NCBI GenBank assembly: GCA_029224185.1
Contig: CM055199.1
Coordinates: 12,246,938-12,310,937 of the forward strand
Direction of reading: 5' to 3'
From: Karalla daura
Lineage: Eukaryota; Chordata; Actinopteri; Chaetodontiformes; Leiognathidae
DNA: 64,000 bases
Positions 34,001-48,000 of this stretch are shown here, in pieces. The notes beneath the pieces are model-generated. The model searched no databases and was not told the DNA's origin. It saw nothing but the letters and a program-made list of their open reading frames with translations. A program made the position numbers and the translations under genes. Numbering within the stretch: the first letter of the stretch is position 1; the number at the start of each line of letters is the position of its first letter.

Positions 34001-34532
34001 GTGCAACCAGGAATCATCCCCATTGTGAAATTCCCTGCGGTGTGCTTGAGGCATCTCTCTGCATGGCCCACGATCTTGCTCTCAAGAGCCTGGATCGCCT
34101 TCTGGTTTTTGTAGCACTCCTTCACCCTTTTGCCAAAAGCACAGCACACAAAGTATACTCTATATATATGTGTATAACGTTCAGCGATTAGTCATCTCTT
34201 TTCCAGGAAACTTTAAATGCTCTCACTGATCTTCCGTTTTAACATGAAAAAATAGATAAAACATAATGAAAAGCTACAGGCCATAACAAATTCCTGTTGT
34301 TCTGCATTGCCATACTCATAAACCCTGGCGTCCTGCTGCTGCCTAGAACAAACTCCCTGGACATTTTCTGAAGTTTCCCTTATCAAATTCAGTTAACAAG
34401 CATAATAATGTATTGCAAAGGAGAGTGTCCTTTCCTTTTCAATGTGAGAGGCTGAGGTGAGTGAGTTCAGAAGAAAATGGTAAGAGCAGATTGTAAGCTG
34501 TTACTATCCCTCATTCAGGCATTACACAAATT
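31041..34532. other. intronic stretch without recognised genes
   Basis: It contains open frames of 169 codons (minus, 32358-32867) and 144 codons (plus, 33680-34114) that do not resemble known proteins or transposon ORFs to me. Confidence 0.5.
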
Positions 34533-34615
34533 AATATATATGTATATGTGTGTGTGTATATGTATGTATGCATATATACACACACACACATATATCTATC
34601 TATATATATATAGCT
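34533..34615. repeat. TA/TG/CA-rich repeat with inverted symmetry
   Basis: TATATGTGTGTGTGTATATG is followed after a short spacer by CATATATACACACACACACA, then a TCTATCTATATA tail. The two arms are reverse complements with few mismatches. Confidence 0.88.
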
Positions 34616-34885
34616 ATAGCACAGTTAAACAGGCTCCTCCGGACTCCTCCACTCAGTTAAGTTCTTGGATTGAGTGACCTTTGATTATCTCTTAGAGGCA
34701 ATGTCTCATACAATTTCTCAGCCTAAGGAGTGTGATTGCTTTTTGTTGCTGTTTGTTTTTTCTGTGGTACCATCATGTCTGATACACCCAGAGAGCCTGT
34801 GAAAATTACCCAGCATTTGGCTGCAATGACTGACCCATGTTTTTGTTTTCTATGCAATTTTCATTCATTAACCACACACAGAGGG

Positions 34886-35108
34886 CCCATCCATCCATTT
34901 TCTTTCCCACTTTGCTCCCAACGGTGACACAGGGTCAGTACTCTCAGGGCGAAGCCAGGAAATACATCCAGCATAGGTGGCCAGTCCATCCACAGGGCAC
35001 ACACAATACCCACCAACACCTAGGGGCAATTTAGACTCTCCAGTGGACTTAAGCATCCATGCTTCTGGACTGTGGGAGGAAATCAGGGAATAGTACCTGG
35101 AGAATACA
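34886..35108 (-). mobile_element. SINE-like dispersed repeat, reverse copy
   Basis: The plus strand reads CCATCCATCCATTTTC (family end), GTGGCCAGTCCATCCACAGGG, CACCTAGGGGCAATTTAGAC, CTCCAGTGGACTTAAGCATC and TCTGGACTGTGGGAGGAAAT. These are the reverse complements of the family blocks in the expected order. It is among the best-preserved copies. Confidence 0.7.
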
Positions 35109-38100
35109 GTCAGATAAAAGGCCCTTGGTTCACCATCTATTGTGTTGCCCTCATTAACTACTAACTATAGACTATACCTAAGTTTCCTTGACTTTGCGCA
35201 TGAATCAAACTGTTGCAACTCCAGCGGACAAAACACATGTTGGGCTACGATAAAGGACTTGGCTCGAGCCGACTGCATCCTCTTTGCACAGAGCAGGCCA
35301 CCGAACATAAGGATGCAACAAGTGGACAGCTGCTCTCCCCTCGCCGATCCTGCTGTCGCCACAGTCTTCTGAGGGTAATCGCGCAGTTAAGCCAAGACAC
35401 TTCAGGAACTGTTGCACATGCTCAACTTCCTGGCGTCCTCCTTTCAGCGCAAATCTGACAGTGAGAGAGGTCTGACCGTTCCTGCAGCTGCCAAGCTGAT
35501 CTGTTGAGTTTTCAATTACGCGGAGCAGACGCCAACAGAAGGCCCAGATGTGAAGCTTCCCTCATGTGCTCTGCAGGATCTTTCCTCCATCATTATTTTG
35601 TCGGGAATACGAAAGTAAAAAGGATTTCAACAGAGAGATTTGGCCGCGGCGGTTTCTAAGAAGCTCAGTCAGCGTAAACCACTTCTGTCCGATATTCTCC
35701 AGAGAGATCCCTACTGTCAAAATATCAGCCAAATCTGACCAATGAATCACCTCAAATTGCCCCTCAGCTACATCTGCTGTCGTACAGGAGAGTTAAAAAT
35801 TATTTAAATTGTAAAACAGCCCTGGCTGCCTTTCAGCATCCAGTGTCTCTAGATCCTTTTATCTTCCCGAATTAATCCAAAATAAACAACACCAGTCATG
35901 TTCTCATGCTGTTACAGCTACACAGCCACACAGCACGGTTTTCTTACGGGAGTGTATTCTAACAAGACACCGAGAGCCGTCCAAAGCTAATAGGAAAACT
36001 CCCAACGCTGCTCTTTAAGTGTGCGTTTGTCATCACACGACAAAATCACACATAGTTTTTAAGTCAAACGCAAGCAACTCAAACGCAAGAGTGTCCATTT
36101 TTGCCAGAAAAAGTTAGTCCGGGAAGACGTAATACACCACACGTCCAGAAGGACATGGAACGCATATTGGAAATCAGTTGAGAGCGAAATTGTGCTTATA
36201 CCTGTGGTTTTCTTTTCTGGACTTGTGAAAAAAAGAGAAAGACAGATCATTTCACAGCTATTTGTGGCGACTGGGAAAGGCACGATGGTGTCCGTGAAGA
36301 AGCAACCCTGCTGTGTGAACCATGCAAAAGATACAATTATACAACACACTGATGTGAATAACAACACAGGGAACATTTTTAGCAGGAGTAGGGGAAAAAA
36401 GATGGAATAGATTTACGAGGGGACTCGCTGCATTTTTTTTATTTTTTTCATTTTGATGGGAAAAAAATGCAGAACTGAAAACAGACGAGCACAAGAGACT
36501 GCTGCGATTTTCCTTAATTTGATGTGTTTAAGTCTGTTTGCTCAATTGCAGTTTTGCAGAGCAATAAATAATAACAGAAGTACAGGACCGGACAACAATC
36601 TGCACAAACACCAGAGAGGTCATGCCTTTTCCTCTCCTACAACGTGAAAGCCCTCCGAGAACATTATAGAGTCGTGACACTTCACTTTGGCATTGTTTAA
36701 AATGCAACACTGTTTTTTGGCCAATCACAGGTCATTTGTAGGAGAGGGAGTTGCCTGTTGGCTATTGATGCCATGCCAGGACTGGCCATAGAGAATGCCT
36801 GATGAGTGCTGGAAAATCCATCAGACAGTCCTGGGAATGGGAGATGCAATTCCAGTACTTCCTTTGTGTGCAGTACTTTATAACACCTGATTGAACGTGA
36901 ACCACATCCGCACGCAGCTTCAGGATCGATGGTACGGCCAAGTGGCACAGACGCACGAGGACATGCTGTTTTCAGGGAGGACAATAGCTGCCTCTGCAGA
37001 GTGAAGTTTTTTCTGCCTCAGAGCTGGGAAGCGCTGGAAGGGCATCGATGAGGAGATAAGACACTTTGAAAGGGTTTGCAATCTCTGTGAGACTCACCCT
37101 GTGGAGAGCAGATCCTGGGAGTTTTGAGGCTTTGCAGAGTTCCTCAACGCTCGGTATGCAGCGCAGCAGATGTTCTCCCTCTTTCTGGGAAGCACGGGAA
37201 ATCGCAAGCCAGGTGTCTGAGACAATATCATAAAGCGACTGGTGATATGCAGTTACCATGACAGGCAGATATCAGATGAATGTGTGGGCTTATTGATTTG
37301 ATGACTGACATGACCTCGGGTCAAAACCAACATGGCCTCTTTTCCGTCTGTTCATGGGGGTTGTAGGCTACAGAGTTACAGACAAAGAAGTCTCACAGCT
37401 CTGAGTTCAGCTCTCCAGCAGCACTAATTCTGTAATAAGAATAAGAAGGACCCACTAATATAATAAACTCTAAAGTCAAACAATAACGACTACATGTAAA
37501 GTGAGATGGAGTGAAAAGGAAACAATAATCGGGTAATAAATTCAGGGGAAGCTCCACAGGCAACTTTACTCTTATTTCATCTGCATTGTTTTTGGGGTGA
37601 AGAACACTAAAAATAAAAGTTGAATCAATATGAAAAGTGGGGGGTATGTTTGTGAATCTTCCTGTGGTGTCTACTTTATTTGTCCCATGGGCTGTTTGGA
37701 AAGTTTTATGCGTAACAGAAGGCTTATGTGTGGTCTCCCTCCAGCATCTACTAAGTGGTCCTACTCTAGACTGACTGTGAGGCCCACCTGGGAGTGCTTT
37801 GCTCAGGTCAGTGGACTGAGCCGTTTCATACCTCCACTGTGGGGTGTTCACTGTATTCCTCAAACATGCCACAGACATGTCACGAAGCATCAGAGGTCCG
37901 GGGTGAGGGTTACTACGAGCCGTCACTCTCTCACCGTGGTTCCCCTGACCTTTGCTTGACTACGTATACCATCTCCCAGGACGATCTCAAATCTAATCAT
38001 GTAATTAAATTAGAAGAGCCTCATTACTTTGAATCGGCTGCAGAAGTAGGGCTTTGTCTCAGGTCCCATTACATGACATTTCTCCTTCCATGGACGGAGT

Positions 38101-40465
38101 CTGGGTTGTTGGCAGAGGGACGGGTGATGGAGGACGAGATGGAGACAGGAGTAATTTAAGCAATGAAGCCCACAAATCTTTCTGCTTATTAAGGGAGAAT
38201 AATCGATCTGACAGCTGCCAGGCATTTCATAGCTTGAAATACAGAATTTTGTTTGTTGAGCGAGTCTGCATTGTAACATGAAGTGAAACAAAAATTGCAC
38301 CACACCAGCCAAGCATGTGGTTTCAACCTTTTCTGTGAGTCAGATCTGATTAGTCTGAAGAACAATAATATGACATGTTGTTCTTGTTATCCCATTTAGC
38401 ATTGTTTGGACAAGATTTCTGGAAACACTGCCTATCGTTTTGACCAGAGCCTTTACGTTTGTGCATTTTGAAAAAAAAAATGCCACAAGAAAATGATCCT
38501 GAGTGAAAGTGAAATAGATTTTGCAGGTATTATCAAAATGTTAAGCTCCCTGTGATCATCCATCAGGGGAGATTTTTATGTTATCAGATCTTTTCATACC
38601 CTCATTTAAGGTCAGGATGTCCATGGCACCTTTTGATGAGCAGCTGAGACCTGTGATATCTTACTCAGGGGTATCTCAAGGACATCTTACTCCTTTCAGA
38701 GTTGCTTGTTCCCCAGAGATGCAACAAGTTGAACTTGTCAATGCGCTGATTGCAGGGCAGCAGGCGAGTAAATGTGCGCTGAGGTGCATCTGGTAAATTT
38801 CATGTGACATTAAGTAAACTTTCAGTGCCTGACTTCCAACATTACATCTGACTTGAGTCATTCAGACTTCTGATGAGCGTTGATCACATACCTACTTAAA
38901 TGTCTTATGTTTACAAGCTCAACAGCATCTCATGACATGGTTCTGAGCACAGCTGAATGTTGGGAGGAAGTCACTTGGGATGATAGATTTCCATATTCTG
39001 TCCACATTGCTTCTTTGTGGATGTGATTTGATCCTGTCTATTTCTGTTTTGTGGTGTCTCTAAAATTGTATGTAAAACCAAAAGAGGGCAAAATCTAACA
39101 GGGATGCTTTTCAAACCTGCACAAATATTTTTATTTATTGATACATGTGTTTCCTATTTAGTTTCCACATCATTCGCTTTGAGGTTAACAATATGCTAAG
39201 CTTCTCTGAATCCATCACTTTAACTTTATTAGCTAACAGGCAGATGTATTGACAGATGTTGTCATGCAGTGGCGATCATGTTGTTTACCCCACAGCCGGC
39301 AGGAAACGAATCGCTCTTGATGTGTAATTTAATAAATGTGAAATACGAAGCTGTCTGGGTCGGTCAGGACATGTTTCCTCTGTCTTTAATGTGTTTGTCT
39401 GTCTGTATATTATATTCTTATCCACAGCCTATCAAAAAGTGTCTCCCCGTTTATTGTGTCCCATTTACTGTAAACAAGTCTCTCTATTGTCTCATTCCTC
39501 TGCAGCTCTTTGACATGACAGTTTATGAATCAAATCTGATTAATTCCAAAAGACATGCACAAATTAGATTTAAATCATCTCTTTCTTCTCATTTTTCCTC
39601 TCGGTATCTATCTCTCAGCCCGTCCGGTTGGTCCAGACCTGTGGACGTGCTGACAGAGCTGTCGATGCCAAGTAGATCAGTTTCCCTGTCTTTGCAGGTT
39701 TGCGCAGGAACCGCATCTAAGGCAATAAATTTCACATTTCCCGTCTGATTGTGTGTGCTTTAGCTCAAGGCCTGTTGATTTAAACTTGTGCTGTGTTATA
39801 AAAGCAGGTTTATGTGCTGTGTGTGAGAGGGACGCAGAAAGAGAGCAAGACAGAGGAGAGAAGACGGAGAGGAGATTTTTTTTTTTGTATTTTGATGTAA
39901 AAAGGAAAAAATCTAAACGCTCCAAAGCAGTGGATCACTTTGCTGCTGGAGAGCGCAGGCGATCTTGGCGCTGGTGTAAAATCACTGACTGAATTTAATT
40001 TTCCTCCCCCCTGGCAATGCATCAAATCCTGATGCAAATTTTTAAATAGTTGGATGTGCTGTTGAGGACGTTGATGCAGAGCAAACAATGAGGTGATGCT
40101 CTCACACATGGAAAATTCCTGAACAGCCCGAGCCTGTAGTATCAAAACTGGGGAAGAGCAGAGGAGAGAAAATTAGACAAGCTAATGAAAACCAAACTAA
40201 ATAAATGAAAATGACGGGGTGAATGTATTGAATTTAAATGTGAGGAAGGAGATCTTGAGAAAAGAAGACTGAGAAAGAGCTGACGTGCAAAGCAAGCCGT
40301 AGACGGAATAAAAATGCAGAGGGGAGAAAAAAAAAGAGATGTTTTCTCTGGGGTCTGGAGACAGTTAGATTTCTGAGCCAAGTGAGAAGAGGAATGAGGG
40401 AAGGGCATCGGTGTGACAGGAAAAGCTGGCATTGTCTTATGCACGGTCTGTCAGGCCTAAAACAA
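35109..40465. other. intronic stretch without recognised genes
   Basis: 5.4 kb of unique-looking sequence. The longest open frames (minus 37393-37926, plus 39269-39748) have no recognised motif and overlap frames on the other strand. Confidence 0.5.
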
Positions 40466-40830
40466 TAGTCTGACATTGTGGGAAATACAATTGCTCATTT
40501 TCTTGATGGGTTTTGGCAGGAAGATGAATTACTCTCTCATATCTGTAGGTAAAACATGAATCAGCCTGTTAGCTTAGCTTCGCTTAGCTTCACTCTACTG
40601 AAAGCAGAGGGGACAACTCATCTGGATCTGGCCAGAGTGAAAACACCAGGAGGTTGGCTGGCCATCTCCTGGCTGTAAATTTTGGCAAATTGTGTTACTC
40701 TGGTTTCACAGATTTTCATACCACTCTCATTTTTCAATTAGGAGTCAAGCTGCAGCCAGGAGGTCAGTTTAGCTTAGCTTAGCAGCTACCAATGAGAGCT
40801 GAGAGAGTGCCCGGGCCCAGGGTAGTGCTC
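40466..40830. mobile_element. 'TTAGCTTAGCTT' dispersed repeat
   Basis: GACATTGTGGGAAATACAAT and GTTAGCTTAGCTTCGCTTAG occur in the first half. CATACCACTCTCATTTTTC, AAGCTGCAGCCAGGAGGTC and GTTTAGCTTAGCTTAGC occur in the second. The blocks match a fish repeat I recall as containing 'ACATTTTGGGAAATACGCTTATT...GATACCACTCTCATGTCTG...GGTTAGCTTAGCTTAGCATA'. The two halves look like overlapping copies. The class is unknown to me. Confidence 0.55.
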
Positions 40831-43800
40831 TTTCAGTGAAGAATACTTTCTGGTTCTGATATAACCCGTATGATCTGATTCCAGCAAGTAAATGTTGTTC
40901 CTGGATCCACTAGGAACTTGCTATTTATCCGTCCAGTATCAGCAAAAAATGAAAGGAGCAGCATTTCTTGTGTGTCAATAACCGACCATAAAGGGGTAAA
41001 AATAAAGTAAATTTCAGCAACCACAGCTTTCTGGGATGTGCTAGGGAATATAGAAATATATATTTAATCTCGACTGGGCGTGTGTGTGTCATAGAAATAT
41101 GTGTGTAAAACAGATGTTACAGGGCGTGTGGTAGCGTTAGCTACGCAGGCTAAAAGGCAGCTTTCTTTAGAGCCAGTTCTGGGGCTGGGGAATCATTATG
41201 TATTTAACCTCTGTTAGATCTATTTACACAAGTATATGTGTGTGTAAAATGTGTGTGAAAAATAGTTGTCACAAGACTGGAGGTGTTGTTATCTCCTAAG
41301 CTAAGCAGGCTGCTAAGATGTTTGGTGTCATGAGACTGCTGGTATTTTTCAGAATAATTGTTCCCGACTGCACCTGCGGCTGAGCAAAATGTGCTTTAAA
41401 TCCTCAGAGTATCATAGCACAAGCATTTTTCAACTCCCCTTTACAGGGAGTTATCTACAGACGAGAAGTGTTGCTGATTGGTTGGTTGTGGTGTCGGCCC
41501 AGAACAATCAAATTACCAGTTCATCCAGGGACAGATTTACTTGGTTAAAATTAGACTGCACAGTTTAACCATAACCAAGGAGTTGTAGAGCCATGGCAAC
41601 TGGACCTGTTGCAGTTCAAGTCCTGGACAGATGGGTTTCCTCAAACATATCAATATCGGTGCACTCAAGATGAATCTAACAGCTATGGTATGGACAGTGC
41701 ATCTCATGTATACACAAAGAGCTGGTATGACTCTTTGCGTATGTATGAGATACCAGGCACCGTGACAAAATGTTGGTATTTGACACCCAGGAGATCAGAA
41801 CAAACTGACTGCTCCTTTGATGGAGTCGGGTTTTTTTTGTTTGTTTTTATCTTCAAAGCTGGGAAGAGCCACAAAGGCAGGTTTGAGGGTGTGTTTCAGC
41901 GTTTATTCGTTGTCCAAATCAAGCGCCGATCAGGTCTGTGTTAATGTTACTTCTGGCTGACGTCTCTGCGACGCTTCTAATCACACTAACCACAATATCT
42001 TTGGAGAGAGGCGAGCACCAAGCCGGAGCTCAGTGGGGAATGTTTTCTCAAGTCGTCCCAGAGGTGTGGATGTCAGAGAGACAAAAGTAAGGAAATTTGT
42101 AAATTCTGCTATGTTGGATCAAACAGAAACACGATGAGCTTCTATTTTGGATGAGGTAGACAAGATCTCTCAGTTGTCTCATCTGTATATTTCCAGTGGG
42201 AGACGCACGCAGAGAGTGAGAGGGACAGTTTCAGGACATACAGTATTATTAGAGACATTCCTTTCTGCTGTTCTGCCCAACGGCACAGTAATCCTAACTG
42301 ATATCTCCATTTCTATTAGATATTACAAGTGGATTTTAGCTTAAAATCCATCACTAAGCATGAAGGAGTGCATTATAAAGCTTACGTAAGTCCCAGTGTG
42401 TGTGTGTGTTGTTACCTGTACTTAGCCAGCAGTTCTGCAGATTTAATTGTCTTCCCTCTGAATAAAATCCTCCTCAGATATTCACATAAAAAAAGCACTG
42501 CAGTGATGACTCACTGGGACCAGTGTCTCTTCTATTTCCATTAGATACCGTACTGTATGTCCACATACCATTTTAAATATTCATCACATTGGCCTGGTTA
42601 TTTTAGCTTTTCCTTTTCCAATAATAACATTCCAGATGGAGCCGTGCAGCCTCTACAGAGATGAAAATCTTCCCTCTGAAGGAGTAAAATATTTTCATTT
42701 GTCCACTTCATACATTAATATTTATTGTCTTGGGAAGGAACTTTGCTGTGCACCGAGATTAATAAAACAGTAGTAACGAGAGGAAAAATGTGGATTTGAC
42801 AGAAAGCTCAATCTTTTATATTTCATCACAATCTGATATCGAATCGTTGCTGTCATATCTGCAATGTTGTTATTCAACATTTTGGGACCCATGAAATACG
42901 TGATCTCAGATGTGTGATTAACTTTGGAGTTACGTTGGTAGGCGTTTCTGGAGAGCGATGCCTTCCAACATCTTGTCTTGTCATTGAGCTCCGGGTCGTC
43001 ATCATCCAGGCACAGTGACCCCGATGAGCACCAGCAAACTCCCCCATCTTGAGTGAAGGGTGGCTGGATGCAGCGCCACTAAATCCAGCCATTATTCTTT
43101 TGCGAAATTTACAACTGTGTTTTTGTCACTGTGGCATGTCAGAAAGATTTTCACGTGGGGCAATGTTCAGCATTTCCTGGCTTTGGATCGACGAAACAAT
43201 GGATCAATCAAAAAAAAAAGGAAAATAAGCCTGAGATTAATGGATAATAAAAATAATTGTTTGCAGTCCCTGTTTTACATAATCTCTCTGACGATAATTT
43301 AGTCTATGTGTTCGTCTCTCTTTGGCGAAGCTCCAGGCTTTAACTCTGCTGCTTTTGAACTCAAGGATGCTCTGATCATTTATAGTCTCAAGAGGGCAAA
43401 GCGGAGCGGAAAAACACATGTTTCATATTGAATTCTGTAATGACAAGGCCTCGATTGTCCAATTGTATTTTTCACTCCAGTGACAGAAAAATAGAAAGGA
43501 ACCACTTCCACTAAGTAGAGCCAAATTTGTCCAAATTTGATTGTTTTTGCACAAACAATGACCTCTTCAGTATGTTATGGGAGCCATACGAAAGCAACAA
43601 CGCCCTCTGAGAAGACGAGCGATGGCAGGAAAATGCACGAATAAAAAACTTTCCTCGGTTCATGTGTGATGACTGAATTATCGAGATAATCACATACAGC
43701 GGACACAAAAGGCAAGATAATTATGGTGCTAAACTATGTGCAGATCCGCTAATTGAGCACTGAGATGTAATTCCCTCTCTAAAAGCCTCTTCTTCTGAAA

Positions 43801-43971
43801 TTAAAATTACAAAATTGATAGAATTGTCATTATGTCAGATGGAAAACAGATTGAAAAACTCCATGAAGCACTTTTGCTCCTTTATGTTGATTGTTTCCAT
43901 TCTGCCCATATGCCACTAGTCTACAGTCTGTTTATGGTCACCATGTCTTGCTGAGAAGCCTTGAGGGATCT

Positions 43972-43998
43972 TTTCTCTCTCTCTCTCTCTCTCTCTCT
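43972..43998. repeat. (CT)n microsatellite
   Basis: About 13 CT units. Confidence 0.95.
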
Positions 43999-45036
43999 TA
44001 TGGAGCCAATGCTCCTTGTAATGTACTGTAAATAATGAGCAAGCCGTTTTTACAACATCAGTTTCACTCCAGTGATGGGAAGGGAGCTTCTCCCCCTAGA
44101 AGATGGAGATTTACCAACTTTCCCTGCGCTGCTCTTTTATTGCGCAGGCATATTTATCTTAATCCCGAGCCTGCAGGTTGCCAGTAAATGTAAGATGACA
44201 GCATCCAAGGGAAATATGCTTCACATGGATGGACTGTCTCAAACAGGGTGATTTACACAAGCTTACTCATTTGGATATTTCTAAAGCGCGAGGTAATTAT
44301 GCTAGAAACTCTGCGATTCATTTAGACAATGCCACACAAAGACCATTAACAGCTGGCTCATCTGCGTGGATTTGCACCACAAACACGCCACGTTTTAATA
44401 AAGCGAGAGAGTACACAGAATAGATCAGTGACTGAGAATATTTTGCAGACAAGGACTGGGCAAGTCGAGCAGCTGCTAACAAACTGTAATATTTCCTGTG
44501 CTAAATCCAACAGCACAGCAGGTGTCATTACTGTGCTGGTTTGCTTTGCTTCCTGACAATTTGACAAATGCAGTAAATGGCGCCAAGATTTTTATAAATG
44601 TTGAGGAAACAAAATTAGTGTCATGCTTTCTCTGTTAATGTTGTTCTCAGTAAATACATTAACGCAGTTCAGCGAAGGCAGAGGGTGTTATCTTTGAACA
44701 TTTGTGTGATGTAGTGGAAGGCGTCTAATGGTGTTTTTAATCCTAAATTAGAAAAACCTGGAGGGAAAAAAAGTTACATTTATAGTAAGATTTCGACCAA
44801 TTAGTTTGCTTTGCCTTTGATGTGCATTGCTCCGCCTCTGTGCTGGCGGAGAACTCCAGGTCACGCACTGGTTGCAGCTATTGACGACATAAAACAATGG
44901 GTGTTGTGAAGAGCCCCTCTCACAACATAATAGCAGGCTAATTAGCGGTCTGAAGCCACTGGAGTCTATCCAGCTCTGGGAGTGATTCTGCCCTTTCACA
45001 CATGCCACGCTCCAACAACAGTGATACCAGGACCAT

Positions 45037-45050
45037 CCAGTAGAGGGCGG
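45037..45050 (+). promoter_or_regulatory. candidate CTCF-binding motif
   Basis: CCAGTAGAGGGCGG fits CCASYAGRKGGCRS at every position, on the plus strand. It is opposite in orientation to the candidate at 29529-29547. Predicted from sequence only. Confidence 0.45.
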
Positions 45051-48000
45051 TAAGTAAGGGCCTGGCCAGCTGCCAGCTAGTTTCTTCCTCTGCAAGGATA
45101 GAGGAGGTGCTCCTGGATCTTGTCAGGGGTCCTGCTGTCAAACATGGCACTGGGCTCTTGTTCCTAATGGTGTTTTAAAAATGGCGCCACAAATAAATGG
45201 GGCCAGCTTAGATGGTTGAAATATGTGACTAGCCCTGTGAATGGAAAGCAACGACTATGTGAAAATGTAGTAGTGTAGCCACTTACTGTACGTGTTTGCC
45301 ATAATATAGCCTATTATTCTGTTCAGACTTAAGCTGATGCGAGGCTGAACTGGCTTTCACACTGTGTCATGAACCGGTCAGAACGCTGCAGGTCAAGTTC
45401 ACACATGCCTTTTTATAAGTTTAAGCCCCTTGTAAATACCAGTTTAGCGCGCATGTGGGAAAGACCTCTGTGAAGTCAAAAGTACAGCTGGAAAGGCCAT
45501 TTACAGAAAAGCCATGTGTAAATTGAGTGAAAATAAGCCTAAGAAATTCCTGGAAGACTTCTGTTCTAACAAATTATTGGCTTAAAGCGGTGTCAAATTA
45601 ATAGGTAAACGTGTCCAAACTGACCATGAGGTTTCTTGACTTTAGCCGGAGGCACAATCAGATTCTCTCTCTCAATCAGACCCTAGTCTGTCGTGGTGGT
45701 AAACCTTGCCACAGAAATGCCAAAAACAGAAGACTTCTTCTCATCAGAACAGTGTCAGTTTCACGTTTGTCTGCAGATGTGTACTGGAAGTTCCTTGCAA
45801 GCAAGAAACTCTTGGAAGTGGCAAAGAACGAACAAATACATGTGAGATGAGTATGTCATGAGAGTGCTGGATATGGATGGAAATGGCCACTCGAGGTGAA
45901 TGGCAGGTGGGGCACAAGCTTGGATGCTAGGAACAGAGAGTGGCCAACTACAGCTGCATTCTTAAGGAGCAGCTTCTCCTATAGAGTCACTTAAACTTTA
46001 TAATATGACATTACATGAAAGTAGTCATACATTTGCACTTGGAAAACACTGAATTTGAGTTCATTAGATGTCACCATAGTAATTATACTGTCTTAATGTG
46101 CATTGCCCCATTACTGGGACTGAAGCCACTAACCAGCATAATTACAGATCACAGGAGAGGCTCCACTTCAACCCCCCCTAGAAGCTCCACTTCCACACTG
46201 CCTGCTCAGATAAAGGAGGAGGCTGGAAGATGACAGCGTCCGTAAGTCCATAAAGGAGTTGAAGAATGAGGGGGGAGAGACAGAAGAGACACACGCACAC
46301 ACTGCTGCTGAGTGTCTTGTTAATGCACTAGAAAGGACAAGAACGTGAGTGATTATCTCCTCTGTCCTGTAGGAGAGCAGCTGTGTCTGCCATCTGTGGC
46401 ATAATGATTCCTATGTTGATGATAGCTGTGTTAATTACAAAAACAATTTCTGCTTTTAATTTCTTGGGATTTTCCTCTGCATTATACATGACTGCCGGCC
46501 TCATGGTAAAACTGCATGATTTCAGACAGACGAGCTGAGTTAATGCAGCATACCACGCTTTGAGGAGTCCTTCATTTTGTCAGACTTTCATGATCAAATG
46601 TACAGCATCTCTGCCATCAGCCATCATCCGGCCATGTAAAATACATTAGAAAAGCAAAACAGCGGTGTTAAATTTCCTCTGTTACTGTACTTAACATTGT
46701 CCATAAACACGCCATCACTCCGTAGGCAGGTCAACGCATCTAGACAGAGTAGACTACTTTTGAAACCTCTTTACTCCCATGTTAATGAGTCCTCCATCAA
46801 AAGAGCTCAAAAGGCAGTCTGCACTTTGGCAACATATGTCCACCCTCGTGGGGATCTGCGGTGCACATAGGGTGAGCAGCGTCTGTCATATTATGTAAAA
46901 AGCTTTTCCTAGCAGGTGTAGTAAAGCATTTTCCATTGAAAGAATAATTGTGTTTACTCAGAACCACACTCAAACCAGCACACAAAACCTGAAGTGGTGT
47001 CATATTATGCTTGTTGGTTTTCAGGTGTGGATTTTTACTTGAAATCCTTTCATCTCTGTAAACCACATTCACAATCTGACCATATGGTTAAAAGGAAGCT
47101 CAGAGCTCACTGTTTGGCTGCTCACAGCCAGCATTGACATAATTGCCATAATTTAAAACAGGTCAAATAGGCTTTCTGACCTGTTAGAGCCTCTGCGACC
47201 TGCAACAAACAGCTCCATTAAGACATCAATAAAAAGCTGTGCGGGCGCTTCAGTGCTTCATTAAGGTTCTTTTAACCACACCACTGTGGCTTCGGCTGAG
47301 CAACACTAACAAAAAAAACTCCTCTACCACATCCATACCGGACATGAACATCTGTCTACAAACATCTGTCGGATAAGAAAGGATGACGCTCACATTTTTA
47401 TCGAATTAAAGCGTCAAGAGTCAAAACCAGAATTGAGGAAATAGTGTGGGTACATCTTCAAAGCTCTGATTAATGTTTTTAACCATGCCTTGAAATATAA
47501 GGTTGATTATGTTCCTCTCGTAAACACTCATGATTGTTCATCTCGAACCTTCATCAGCTCGTAAATCCCACTGCGAGCCGTGGAACAAACAAAAAAATGT
47601 ATAAACACTGATGAAATGTCCATAAATTTCAGCTGCATTTTGTCTTCAGTGTTAATGCGCTCATTTCAGATAGTAAACATAATAAGAACAATTTACACCA
47701 ATTATGAGCCATCGTCCTCAGGTTTTCAAACATGGATGAGCCACAAAAAGGCAAAGTAAAGACTAAGTTGCGTCACACGTGCGCATTTCCTGCGTTGGTT
47801 AATATTTTGCAGGCTGATTGTGAAGCGTTGGTGGGCTGGACGCAGCCTGCAGGGCTCTAGTCAACAATCGCTGGGGTGCAACATCAGTATTCAACCACCA
47901 CACATAAAAAGAAGAAACCTCAGAAGAAACTCTAAAGGCAAGCGATGTGAGGCGAGCGCTTCCTCAAAGAGGACACAGATGATTTAGTAGCAGTCCTAAA

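Noticed and set aside
33680..34149. 144-codon plus and 81-codon minus open frames as a possible retrogene or transposase relic
   Set aside because: I could not recognise any transposase, reverse transcriptase or retrogene motif in either frame.
37393..37926. 177-codon minus open frame
   Set aside because: No recognisable domain or signal peptide. It does not resemble the missing N-terminal ALK/LTK exon, and it overlaps plus-strand frames of similar length.
39269..39748. 159-codon plus open frame
   Set aside because: Hydrophobic in parts, but no recognisable family, no splice context, and the opposite strand is also open in part.
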